From contig CAWEBX010000023.1 in NCBI GenBank assembly GCA_963807355.1, forward strand, positions 34,480-98,479: DNA of 64,000 nucleotides, given 5' to 3'. Both the position numbers and the translations under genes were made by a program. The stretch's first letter is position 1, and each line of letters starts with the position of its first letter. This document shows, piece by piece, positions 28,978 to 38,178 of the stretch. The stretch comes from Nitrobacter sp963807355 (GTDB lineage: Bacteria > Pseudomonadota > Alphaproteobacteria > Rhizobiales > Xanthobacteraceae). A model generated the notes under the pieces. The model made no database searches. It worked only from the letters and a program-made list of their open reading frames with translations, and was not told where the DNA came from.

Positions 28978-29826
28978 TCATAGAGCAGTCGGCGGCCGCG
29001 AACCATTCAAATCCTCGAAAGCGCGGCTGCGCCTCACCGGCGCGCGATGCTCAAGCAGCGCCATCCTTGCGGGCTGCGATGCGAGCGGTCTTGTTGCTTT
29101 TGATTTTATATTGCGGATCGTCTTCGGATGCGCGGCGGGTGTGGCCCTTGTGATCTCTCCCCACAGCCGAAACCCGCCCTCGAACGCGTCGGCGTTGTCG
29201 CCACGGCGCGATTTCGGCGGCAGCTTGTCGAGATGTCCGACATTGCCGCCGCCGATCAGCACGTCGTCCGGTTCGAGCGCGGCCGTGAGCTGCATTGACG
29301 ATATCGGTGACGTGCTTGCGCCATTTCTTGTTGCCGCGGCGTTGCCGTCCGGCCTCGCCGGCATAGTCCTCGTAGGTCTTGCCCTTGCGATACGGCAGGT
29401 GGCCCAATTCCATCGGCTCCAGTTCGCCATCTACGATCATCGCCGAGCCAAGCCCGGTGCCGAGCCCGAGAAACAGCATCCGGCCGCCCGTAGCCGCCGA
29501 GCGCCTGCATCAGCGCGTCGTTGACGACCTTGGTCGGTTTGCCGAACGCCTTTGGAAAGTCGAAGCCCTTCCATCCCTCGCCGAGATTGAAGGGCTCGCG
29601 CAGCGGGCGATTGCCGCAGATCGGGCCGGGATAGCCGATCGAGATCACGTCGTAGGACCAGTCCTTCGTCAGCGCCTTGACCTTGCGCACCATCTGCTTT
29701 TGCCGTGAGATCGGGTCCGGATTCAAATTCGCGTTTGATGCGGTCCTTGCTGGTCATCATCTTGACGTGAGATCCGCCGACGTCGATCGCGAGAATGGTT
29801 CGGTTCATTTGGCTGGAGCGTGCTGA
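28978..29826 (-). CDS. ppgK: polyphosphate glucokinase (ROK family), several frameshifts
   Basis: Phosphorylates glucose using polyphosphate (or ATP). The N-terminal phosphate loop is ILAIDVGGSHVKMM. After a break come KALTKDWSYDVISIGYPGPI and FNLGEGWKGFDFPKAFGKPT, then MLFLGLGTGLGSAMIVDGEL and LEPMELGHLPYRKGKTYEDY, then DDVLIGGGNVGHLDKLPPKS. At least three indels separate the pieces. ROK features (DxGG, GTGxGxA, ExGH) are all present. The start at 29826 (MKSARSSQMNRT) is preferred for its GAGG; MNRT at 29808 is possible. The C-terminal boundary is uncertain. The substrate polymer is made and degraded by ppk and ppx further right in the window. Confidence 0.8.
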
Positions 29827-30005
29827 TTTCATTTGTTCGTCCTCAAACACCCGCTGCACGCCAGCGTTCCTTCCAGGATGCCGATCAAATACGGCAGAGC
29901 TTTCCGGTTGCGCCCACGCGCTTGCAGCCGTTCGCATTCGGGCCTAACTAGCTGCAGTATCCTGCCTTTTTCACTAACGGACTCGCTCTTCCGGAGTGCC
30001 TCTTG

Positions 30006-30879
30006 ATGACCGACGCCCCCTATACGCCGCCCAAAGTCTGGACCTTTGACAAGGAGAATGGCGGCAGATTCGCCTCGGTCAACCGTCCGACCGCAGGCGC
30101 GACCCACGAAAAGGTGCTGCCCGTCGGCAAGCACCCCTTTCAGCTTTATTCGCGGGGAACGCCGAACGGCCAGAAGGTCACGATCATGTTCGAGGAGTTG
30201 CTCGCGCGCGGCCATCCCGGCGCGGAGTACGACGCGTGGCTGATCCAGATCGACGGCGAGCAGTTCGGCTCGGGCTTTGTCGAGGTCAATCCGAATTCGA
30301 AGATTCCGGCCCTGATTGACCGCTCGAGACCTGAGCCGCTCCGCGTGTTCGAGTCCGGCGCGATCCTCCTGCATCTAGCGGAGAAGTTCGCGCGATTTCA
30401 TTCCGAGGGCAACGGCGGCGCGCGCGGAATGCCTGTCCTGGCTGTTCTGGCAGATGGGCAGCGCGCCCTATCTCGGCGGCGGCTTCGGGCATTTCTACAA
30501 CTATGCGCCGGAGAAAATCGAATACGCCATCAATCGCTTCGCGATGGAAACGAAGCGGCAAATGGACGTGCTGGACCGGCGGCTCAAGGACAATGAATAT
30601 CTTGCCGGTACTGAATATACGATCGCCGACATCGCGGTGTGGCCATGGTATGGCGGCCTGGCCGAGGGCAGGCTCTACGGCGACAGCGCCACCTTCCTCG
30701 ACGTCCAAAGCTACAAGAACGTGCAACGCTGGACCGCGCAGATCGCCGCTCGGCCTGCGGTGAAACGTGGCCGCATCGTCAACCGCACATCCGGTGATCC
30801 CGCGAGCCAGCTCCACGAGCGCCACGACGCCTCCGACTTCGCCACCCGGACGCAGGACAAGCTCGTGAAGCAGGGTTGA
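30006..30879 (+). CDS. yghU: YghU-like glutathione S-transferase, two frameshifts
   Basis: Glutathione-dependent disulfide-bond oxidoreductase of the YghU/YfcG group, about 290 residues. N-terminal extension TPPKVWTFDKENGGRFASVN, thioredoxin-like domain KHPFQLYSRGTPNGQKVTIM, glutathione-binding turn NPNSKIPALID and ESGAILLHLAEKF. Frames shift near 30385 and 30440, resuming as MGSAPYLGGGFGHFYNYAPE. The alpha-helical C-terminal domain is complete (YLAGTEYTIADIAVWPWYGG, RWTAQIAARPAVKRGRIVNR). Cytosolic. Confidence 0.88.
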
Positions 30880-30927
30880 CGCCCTGCCCTCCTCATTTGC
30901 AGCGAATCCGAGCCGGAGGCTCCTTCA

Positions 30928-31608
30928 ATGCACGGAAAGGTCATCGTTATCACCGGAGCCTCCGGTGCGCTGGGCAATGTCGTCGCGGACACCGCCATCG
31001 CGTGCGGCGCAAAGGTGGCCGGCATCGACCGCGCTGCGCGAAACAGCAGTGCTACCGCCGATCGGATCGAATTCGGCGGCGTCGATCTGACCGACCCAGA
31101 ACAAGCCCTGCGGGCCGTCGATGCGGCGGCTGCGCATTTCGGCCGGCTCGACGTTCTGGTCAATATCGCTGGCGCGTTCGCGTTCGAGACGATAGCCGAC
31201 GGCGACTCCAAAACATGGCAGCACCTCTACGCGATCAACGTGACGACCGCGCTGAACGCCTCGCGGGCCGCGATCCCGCATCTGGTTGCATCCGGCGCCG
31301 GACGTATCGTCAACATCGGCGCGACCGGAGCATTACAGGCCGGCGCCGGCATGGGCGCCTATGCTGCGTCGAAAGCGGCCGTGCATCGGCTGACCGAAGC
31401 GCTTGCCTCCGAGTTGAAAGGCAAGGTGACCGTCAATGCCGTCCTGCCCTCGACGATCGACACGCCAGCCAATCGCAGGGACATGCCCAAGGCGGACTTC
31501 GCGACGTGGGTGACGGCCGACGAACTAGCAAATGTCATTCTGTTTCTGGCCAGCGATGCGGCAAGCGCAGTGACCGGGGCGTTGCTACCCGTGCGCGGAC
31601 GTGTCTGA
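30928..31608 (+). CDS. short-chain dehydrogenase/reductase
   Basis: 226-residue SDR. Nucleotide-binding motif VITGASGALG at residues 7-16, NIAG in place of the usual NNAG, catalytic serine region RIVNIGAT and active-site YAASK. Acidic GIDRAARN after the second strand suggests NAD preference. The substrate cannot be told from sequence. It follows the YghU gene by 48 bases on the same strand and may share its transcript. Frame intact. Confidence 0.85.
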   Translation: MHGKVIVITGASGALGNVVADTAIACGAKVAGIDRAARNSSATADRIEFGGVDLTDPEQALRAVDAAAAHFGRLDVLVNIAGAFAFETIADGDSKTWQHLYAINVTTALNASRAAIPHLVASGAGRIVNIGATGALQAGAGMGAYAASKAAVHRLTEALASELKGKVTVNAVLPSTIDTPANRRDMPKADFATWVTADELANVILFLASDAASAVTGALLPVRGRV

Positions 31609-31761
31609 AGTCGCGATTCTTCTGGAGCGACTCTCTTGTAAACGGTCAACCGGGTTTTTGGAAGTAACCTACAGTTCTTAAGGCTCTTGTCATTCAATCT
31701 TGCGGCGTGTAATGCTGCTGTATTACTATCCTACTGGCGACTATGGATCGAACGGCTTGAC

Positions 31762-32372
31762 GTGACCAGTTCCTCTCCCCCGGAGTTTCCCACAGGGATC
31801 AGCAACGATGCATGCGCGCCGCAGCAGCTATTCGACTACGAGGATTTGCTGGCCTGCGGCCGGGGCGAAATGTTCGGACCCGGCGAGCCGAAACTTCCGT
31901 TGCCGCCGATGCTGATGTTCGATCGCATCACGGAGATCACGGAAGACGGCGGGAAGTACGGGCGCGGGCTGGTGCGCACTGAGCTCGACGTCAAACCGGA
32001 CCTCTGGTTCTTCCACTGCCACTTTCAGAACGATCCGGTGATGCCCGGCTGTCTCGGTCTCGATGGGCTTTGGCAGATGGTGGGATTTTATCTGGTCTGG
32101 CTCGGCCGCGACCGGCATGTGCGGGCTCGTGCCCTCGGCCTCGGCGACTTGAAATTTACAGGGCAAATTCTGCCGCACGTCGCGCAAGGCTTTCCTACAC
32201 GGTGGACATCAAACGGGTGAGGCGTTCGAGACTGGTGATGGCGATTGCCGACGGCACGATAAGCGTTGACGGCGATATGATCTATCACGCCAAAGATCTT
32301 CGGCTCGGCCTGTTCAAGCAGCCTTCCGGGCTCGCCGACTTGAACCGACCACTGATAAGATCCGGCTGTTGA
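31762..32372 (+). CDS. fabA: FabA-type 3-hydroxyacyl-ACP dehydratase homologue, one frameshift
   Basis: Hot-dog-fold dehydratase of fatty acid synthesis, about 200 residues. FDYEDLLACGRGEMFGPGEP and LPPMLMFDRITEITEDGGKY match the family N-terminus. The catalytic histidine and aspartate segments FFHCHFQNDPVMPGCLGLDG and LWQMVGFYLVWLG are complete. A break near 32190 leads to YTVDIKRVRRSRLVMAIADG and AKDLRLGLFKQ. The start is taken as GTG at 31762, as no good ATG lies in frame. The sequence appears more diverged than the FabA usual in this group and no fabB follows, so it may be a second copy. Confidence 0.8.
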
Positions 32373-32393
32373 GTCGGCCGGAGCCGATGCACC

Positions 32394-33190
32394 GTGGAAA
32401 CCTCGCTTTATCTTCCGGTCAAACGTCATCTTGAAAGCCTTGGCTTCACGGTCAAGGGCGAAGTCGGCGGCTGCGATCTGGTTGCGCTCAGCGGTGATGA
32501 TCCGCCGATCGTCGTGATCGGCGAATTGAAGCTCAGTTTCAATCTGGAATTGATCCTGCAAGGCGTCGAGCGCGCCGGCGCATGCGACGAGGTCTGGCTT
32601 GCCGCCAGGCTGTCGATGAACGGCAAGGGACGCGAGAGCGACGCGCGCTATCGCAACCTGTGCCGGCGGCTAGGGTTCGGAATGCTTGGCGTGACCGACC
32701 AAGGGAGCGTTGAAGTGCTGGTCGCGCCCTCCGCTGTCAGTCCGCGCCGCAATCCCAAGAAGCGCTCTCGGCTGGTCATCGGAGCACCAACGCCGCAAGG
32801 GCGATCCAGTTGCCGGCGGCAGCACACGGACGCCGATCATGACAGCGTATCGCCAGCAGGCACTGGTTTGCGCAGCCGCAATGGCCACCGGTCCATGCCG
32901 CGTGCGGGATCTCAGAGCTGGAAGCTCCGGACGCCGGAAAAATCCTTCTCCATAACGTCTATGGATGGTTCGACCGCGTCGAGCGTGGAGTTTATGCCCT
33001 GACCGACGCCGGCAGAACCGCGCTGAAGCGATGGCCGCAGGGCATATCCGAAGCAGCACCGATCGCCGACAAGCCCGTTCTCGGGCTGAGCTCGGGCCGT
33101 CGCATGCAGGGTCTTAAGGCAAAGCGCGGCCATGTCGCATGTTGCTTTATGCGCGACTTGGCAATGTGCGAAGCGCGTCAAAATGCATAG
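32394..33190 (+). CDS. DUF2161 family protein, frameshifted
   Basis: METSLYLPVKRHLESLGFTV, GEVGGCDLVALSG and VVIGELKLSFNLELILQGVE match DUF2161, a family with a restriction-endonuclease-like core (the GELKLSF strand is the expected catalytic segment). Breaks near 32770 and 32930 separate TRTPIMTAYRQQALVCAAAM from ILLHNVYGWFDRVERGVYAL, a winged-helix-like end. Corrected length about 265 residues. Function unproven; some members are annotated as phosphodiesterases. Confidence 0.7.
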
Positions 33191-33411
33191 CTGTTTTGCC
33201 ACGTTAGATCCCGTATGAGGTGCACATCGAGTCTCCTGACCTAAAGCAGGATGAGGTTTGAACTTTCCGCTTCTTTTGACATCGAAAAGTGCGGATGCCG
33301 GAGACAATGGTTCGAAGAGCCGTCGTTCTTTGAACGACTGTGGTCATGTCGCGTTGAGGCGTTTCACGTCAATTTTCATGGGCTGAGTTTGCCCAACCAT
33401 TGAGGCGAACG

Positions 33412-33711
33412 ATGAGCGAAGGCTGGCATACAAAATTTGGCATCCGGCGGGTTCGCCACGATCCTCCCACGTTGGAGGAAGCCATCTTCGCGGCTACCGG
33501 GATCACCGACGATCTCGACTCGCAGGCGGAGATTGCGGCATCGCTGATTGGAATGCCGTTCGATGTCGTTCACGCAGAGGTCAAGAAGACCGCTCGTGCT
33601 GTTACGCGGTCGCCTACGACGCGCGTGATTGCGGGTGAACAGGGCGCGATGCGCTCGGTCGTGGTCGAGCGCCGCGTAGTTCGCAGATTTGCCAACGACA
33701 GGCGACTATGA
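33412..33711 (+). CDS. conserved small hypothetical protein
   Basis: 99 residues from the ATG at 33412 (MSEGWHTKFGIRRVRHDPPT), with GAGGCG about 4 bases upstream. It contains LEEAIFAATGITDDLDSQAE and a basic tail VVVERRVVRRF. The acidic-then-basic pattern recalls small cytosolic proteins found across Bradyrhizobium relatives. No known function. Confidence 0.6.
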   Translation: MSEGWHTKFGIRRVRHDPPTLEEAIFAATGITDDLDSQAEIAASLIGMPFDVVHAEVKKTARAVTRSPTTRVIAGEQGAMRSVVVERRVVRRFANDRRL

Positions 33712-33839
33712 CGCGAGTCGAGTCGAGATTAGCTTAGCTGCAACCGCACTATTCTTCCGACTGCCCTTGCTTACGTTCTTCGCAGCGCTGAAAATCGTGT
33801 CACGAGAATGCGAATTGTCGCTGCTACGAAGGATATCAG

Positions 33840-34085
33840 ATGCCGAAAAGTCGCGACCTGCTTCTTTTGATAGTTGGCACACTGAGCATTGCGGCGTCCG
33901 CCGCACACGCCTCGCAAGTTGCGCGGGAGATCGACGTCGATCATCTGCGGCTGGGCGAACGCATTCTTGTCGATGATGGATCTTGTCCGGCGGGGCAGAT
34001 TAAGGAAATCTCCGGTACGAAACTGACCCCGGCCGGCGTTGTTCCGGCACGCAAGTGCATATCGCGGGTCGGCTCAAAGCGGTGA
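33840..34085 (+). CDS. DUF6719-like small secreted protein
   Basis: 81 residues with a signal peptide (LLLLIVGTLSIAASAAHASQ), then RLGERILVDDGSCPAGQIKE and a C-terminal ARKCISRVG. Two cysteines could form a disulfide in the periplasm. The VDDGSCPAGQIKE motif is what I associate with DUF6719 of Rhizobiales. Intact frame. Confidence 0.7.
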   Translation: MPKSRDLLLLIVGTLSIAASAAHASQVAREIDVDHLRLGERILVDDGSCPAGQIKEISGTKLTPAGVVPARKCISRVGSKR

Positions 34086-34127
34086 ATGCGTACCTCCGTC
34101 GCATTAACATCGCCTTCGAACGGGACA

Positions 34128-34688
34128 CTAATCGGAAATGAAATCCCCGCATTTTTGTACGGTCGTGTCCGAGGCGCCCCATGGCATGATCGGTACCGAG
34201 GACGTCGAATTCTGTGGTGAGCCTTCGATCACTCGGTCGGAATAGACCATATAGACCAGCACGTTTCGTTTCGCGTCACAGCCCCGCACGATCTGCATCT
34301 TCTTGAAGAACAGCGAGCGCCGCTGCCGGAACATGTCTTCGCCCTGTTTCATCTTTTCCTTGAAACGAATCGGCCCCATCTGGCGACAGGCCAGCGAAAT
34401 ATCCGAGACCTCCTCCGCCAGTCCCAGCCACCCCTTGATGCCGCCCTTCTCCGGTACGGTGAAATGGCACGCAACGCCCTCGATCTCGGGATCATCGACG
34501 CCATAAGTCGCAAGCTTGTCATTCGGTGTCAGCAGCTTGAAAACCGTCGAGCGACGAAAGATCAGGTCGGGCTCGTCTGCCGCATGGGCGTACGTTCCGG
34601 CGAGCATCGCCACCGTCAGGATGACGAAGGCCAAAAGAGTCCGAGCCGTTCGGCGCTTTTCATCACGAATCTGAGCTCGAAATGTCAT
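34128..34688 (-). CDS. creA: CreA family protein
   Basis: 186 residues, N-terminal signal or membrane anchor (TLLAFVILTVAMLAGTYAHA), then the CreA core: FKLLTPNDKLATYGVDDPEI, GVACHFTVPEKGGIKGWLGL, EVSDISLACRQMGPIRFKEK and SSVPIMPWG. CreA proteins are periplasmic and of unknown function. Divergent from the L,D-transpeptidase gene with about 200 bases between. Frame intact. Confidence 0.88.
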   Translation of the reverse strand: MTFRAQIRDEKRRTARTLLAFVILTVAMLAGTYAHAADEPDLIFRRSTVFKLLTPNDKLATYGVDDPEIEGVACHFTVPEKGGIKGWLGLAEEVSDISLACRQMGPIRFKEKMKQGEDMFRQRRSLFFKKMQIVRGCDAKRNVLVYMVYSDRVIEGSPQNSTSSVPIMPWGASDTTVQKCGDFISD

Positions 34689-34893
34689 CAGGTAGCTCCG
34701 TTTGCTGAGTCCGGCCTATGTAAGTTCTTCGAGTTCCCGCGGAAAGATCTCGACCGCCGAGCGAGCCGAGAATTAGATTCGTGTGAAGGATTTTACATTA
34801 TTTTAAGGAAGCCAGCCGGAGAACCGACACAGACCGGTAGTGAAGTGAAGTCGGAAGCGACTAAATCTGAACCATGATTCGAGGAACGTAGAC

Positions 34894-36373
34894 GTGAGCG
34901 AGTATTGGTCCTTCCTGCGGCACGATGCGGTGGATCCGTCAATGTTCCCTCGGTTTGCGGGCGGTACATATCCTTGGTCGGTACGCCTCGGGATTGGACT
35001 GCTGATCGCCGTCCTGATCGGACTTGGGTCACCCGCGCACAGCGCAAATCTTCTGGCAGGACGATTATCCGGACGTTTATATCGAAGGCCTCTCCCCCGC
35101 CGCCCGTCACGAGGCGCGCAGCCGCATGCGAGCCAAACATCACCGGCTCGCAAAGTCCGAATCGGCCGCTAAAGTCACGCGCAAGCCAAATGGCCCGCTC
35201 ATCATTGCCATTTCAATCCGCCGGCAAACTGCTCAAGATCTATGACGCCAACGGCTTTTTCGCCGAAACCCCGGTGTCGACTGGAATGCGCGGCCATTCG
35301 GAACTCCACTGGGCGTTTTCAGCGTCATCCAGAAGCAGAAATGGCATCGCTCGAATATCTACAGCGGCGCGCCGATGCCCTACATGCAACGCATCACCTG
35401 GTCCGGCATCGCGATGCACGCGGGCGTGCTTCCAGGTTATCCTGCGTCGCATGGATGTATCCGAATGCCCATGGACTTCGCGGTGAAGATGTGGAATTGG
35501 ACCAGAATCGGCGCTCGAGTGATCATCACTCCTGGCGAGGTGACGCCCGCTGATTTTTCGCACCCGATGCTGACAAGCCGTCGGCCAGAGCCCGTGCCGC
35601 CGAGGTGAAAGCCGACGCCAGCGCCGCGATGTCGCAAGTCAACAGTTTCAGTCGCTGACATCCGGTTTGCCTGCGACCGGCGGATCCATCACTGCGAACG
35701 CCTGACGGTGGCGGCCAGCCGAGCCGATCAATGGCAGCGAATTCAGGCAACACGGCGCGGACGCCGACCGTGCACGGTAACGGCGGCGGCCAACCCTGTC
35801 GGCGATACGGACTGGCTTCCCCCGCCGAAATCCCCGCCAGGGTGCCGGAGGACCAACCGCAAACCCCTCCTGGCGAGTGCGGAGAAGGCTGAACTCGCGG
35901 CGATCTCTGCACTGAAGCGGAGCGGCCGGATCGCGGTCTTTGTCAGCCGCAAGGACAGCAAGATTTATGTGCGGCAGAACTTTACGCCGACTATTCGATG
36001 CTCCTATCACGATCGCCGCGAGCGACCGGCCTTTGGGAACACATGTGTTCACCGCGGAAGTCGCCAAGGACAGCAAGGACTGATTTCCATTGGTCGGTCG
36101 TGTCGCTCCCGGCGCTGGAGCGTCGCGCCGACCGAGTTCACGTTCTCAAAGGTCGGTCCGGCCAGAAAACGACCGTGGTCAACGCAACGGTCAGGCCGAC
36201 CCCTGTTCCGGATAGCGCCACCGACGCGTTGAACCGCATCTCCATCCCGAAGAACGTCATGGCGCAAATCGCTAGTTGCCTTTTCAACGGGAGACTCCAT
36301 CGTCGTCTCCGATCAGAGTATTGCAGGCAGCGAAACCGGTGAAGGCACCGACTTCATCGTCGGGCTGCGATAA
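34894..36373 (+). CDS. L,D-transpeptidase (YkuD domain), many frameshifts
   Basis: Peptidoglycan cross-linking enzyme of about 490 residues. GTG start at 34894 with GAGG 9 bases upstream, signal anchor (RLGIGLLIAVLIGLGSPAHS). YkuD pieces: GKLLKIYDANGFFAETPVST and WHRSNIYSGAPMPYMQRITW, then the catalytic motif GIAMHAGVLPGYPASHGCIR with its cysteine. A long C-terminal region follows (SRKDSKIYVRQNF, STGDSIVVSDQSIAGSETGE) ending GTDFIVGLR at 36373. Six or more frame changes occur between 35060 and 36290. The catalytic block itself is unbroken. Confidence 0.78.
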
Positions 36374-36552
36374 AGTGGCGGTTCAATTGCTCGGGCTTTC
36401 GCTCGGCGCTATTGCCATGGTCGCGCACACGGCGGTATCAGAGGAAGCAGCCCACTGGGGATAAATGTCGTTTCCGTGGAAGGGGTCGTCTGTAGCTGCG
36501 CTAGAATGAGGAAGCGGGCGATTCAACCGCGATAACCTTTGAGGTGATCGAG

Positions 36553-37482
36553 ATGCGCATGACGACAGGGCTGATCTTTGCAGGCGCGGTTTCGTTGTGT
36601 GCGACCACGGTCGCCTGGTCGCAGACGCCCGCACCCAAGGGAGTCCAGAATGCGGCCGCGCCGGTTCCCGCGCGGCCAAGCGGAGCGCAGGTCGCCTGTA
36701 ACGGAAGCCCCGACGCACTCGGTGTTGCCCGCGTGGTCCAAATTGATACGACCGGTGGTCCTGGCTTCGGATTTGAGCATTTCAAGCAACTCGACTTCCT
36801 GCGCGACAAGGAAGTGGTGCTGACGTTTGATGATGGTCCGTGGCCCGGAAATACGCCTGCCGTGCTGAAGGCGCTTGCCGATCAGTGCACCACCGGCATC
36901 TTCTTCTCGATCGGCAAGCACGCGACCTACCATCCCGAGATCCTGCGGAATGTCGCCGCCGCCGGACACACGGTCGGCTCGCACACATGGTCGCACGCTA
37001 ATCTCAACAACAAGAAGCTGTCCGAGGCGCAGCGCAAGGACGAGATCGAGAAGGGATTCAGCGCCGTCAAATGGGCGCTTGAGGCTGCTCCTGCCCCGTT
37101 TTTCCGTTTCCCTGCGCTACAGCATCCGCCGGAGATGGTGACCTACCTTGGCGAGCGCAATATCGCGATCTTTTCCTGCGACGTCGACTCATTCGACTTC
37201 AAGTCGCACAAGGCTCAACAGGTGGTCGACAACATCTTCAAGAAGCTCGACAAGGTCGGCAAGGGTATCATTTTGATGCACGACTTCCAGAAGCATACCG
37301 CCGAGGCGCTGCCGGAGGTTTTGCGCAGGCTGAAGGCCGGTGGATACAAAGTCGTGCAGATGAAGGCAAAGGTGCCGATCGAGACGCTCGCGCAATACGA
37401 CGAGGAACTGAAGAAGGATACCAAGCTGCCGACCGTGAGTTCCCGGCCGGTCAACAGCGTCGTCCAGACGATCTCCGAATAA
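36553..37482 (+). CDS. polysaccharide deacetylase (NodB homology domain)
   Basis: 309 residues, exported (MRMTTGLIFAGAVSLCATTV with cleavage near AWSQ). NodB domain: VVLTFDDGPWPGNTPAVLKA (catalytic and metal aspartates), GIFFSIGKHATYHPEI, AGHTVGSHTWSHANL (metal histidines), PFFRFPALQHPPEM and IILMHDFQKHTAEALPEVL. It would remove N-acetyl groups from an envelope polysaccharide or peptidoglycan. Frame intact. An in-frame start exists nine bases upstream. Confidence 0.92.
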   Translation: MRMTTGLIFAGAVSLCATTVAWSQTPAPKGVQNAAAPVPARPSGAQVACNGSPDALGVARVVQIDTTGGPGFGFEHFKQLDFLRDKEVVLTFDDGPWPGNTPAVLKALADQCTTGIFFSIGKHATYHPEILRNVAAAGHTVGSHTWSHANLNNKKLSEAQRKDEIEKGFSAVKWALEAAPAPFFRFPALQHPPEMVTYLGERNIAIFSCDVDSFDFKSHKAQQVVDNIFKKLDKVGKGIILMHDFQKHTAEALPEVLRRLKAGGYKVVQMKAKVPIETLAQYDEELKKDTKLPTVSSRPVNSVVQTISE

Positions 37483-37505
37483 CGCGCGACGATCCGGAAA
37501 GGTTT

Positions 37506-38057
37506 ATGCTTCGCATCGAGGGTTATGTCATCGTGTCGGCGGACGGAATGCTCGCCGATGCGAGCCATGTGATGCCGGAAGCGCTGAAATTCAGAGGCGA
37601 TCTTGAGTTTTTCACCGCAGGACTGGATCACGCGGACGTCGTCGTTCACGGACGCAATTCTTTCGAGGATCAGCCCAACTCGCCGCTGCGCAAAAGGGTT
37701 AGACTAACCCGCCGCGTAGCCGCTCTTGAACGTGATCCCGAAAACGAAAAGGCTACCTTATGGAATCCCGCTGGCGCGTCGTTCGAGGACGCCTGCGCTC
37801 ATGCCGGAGTGCGCGATGGAGCGACCGCGATCATCGGTGGACCTTCAGTATTCGAAATGTTTCTCGATCGTTATGATACGTTTTGGCTGTCGGAAGCTCC
37901 GCACGTGAGGTTACCCGGAGGCGAAGGCTGCTTTCCTGGCGTCCCCGATAGTTCTCCGCAAGCTGTGTTGGCGGCACATGGACTTCAGCCTAGCGAGGTC
38001 CGGATTCTCGATGCGGAGAACGACGTTCGCGTTACAGCATGGCGCCGCGCACGCTAG
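37506..38057 (+). CDS. dihydrofolate reductase/RibD-like protein
   Basis: 183 residues resembling the RibD C-terminal/DHFR-like fold: MLRIEGYVIVSADGMLADAS, HADVVVHGRNSFEDQPNSPL, ATAIIGGPSVFEMFLDRYDT and WLSEAPHVRLPGGEGCFPGV. The GGPSVFEMF turn is the usual cofactor-site motif. Physiological substrate unknown. Starts 23 bases after the deacetylase stop, probably co-transcribed. Intact frame. Confidence 0.8.
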   Translation: MLRIEGYVIVSADGMLADASHVMPEALKFRGDLEFFTAGLDHADVVVHGRNSFEDQPNSPLRKRVRLTRRVAALERDPENEKATLWNPAGASFEDACAHAGVRDGATAIIGGPSVFEMFLDRYDTFWLSEAPHVRLPGGEGCFPGVPDSSPQAVLAAHGLQPSEVRILDAENDVRVTAWRRAR

Positions 38058-38178
38058 CCTCTCCGCTTCTGAATGGAACGGTCACGGTCGCGGGGGTCGA
38101 TGTTATTTTGGTCTGACGCGATTTCTTCACGAGCGCCGGCAGCCATCTGGCTCGAAAATGCTTCAGTCGAACAAGTTT

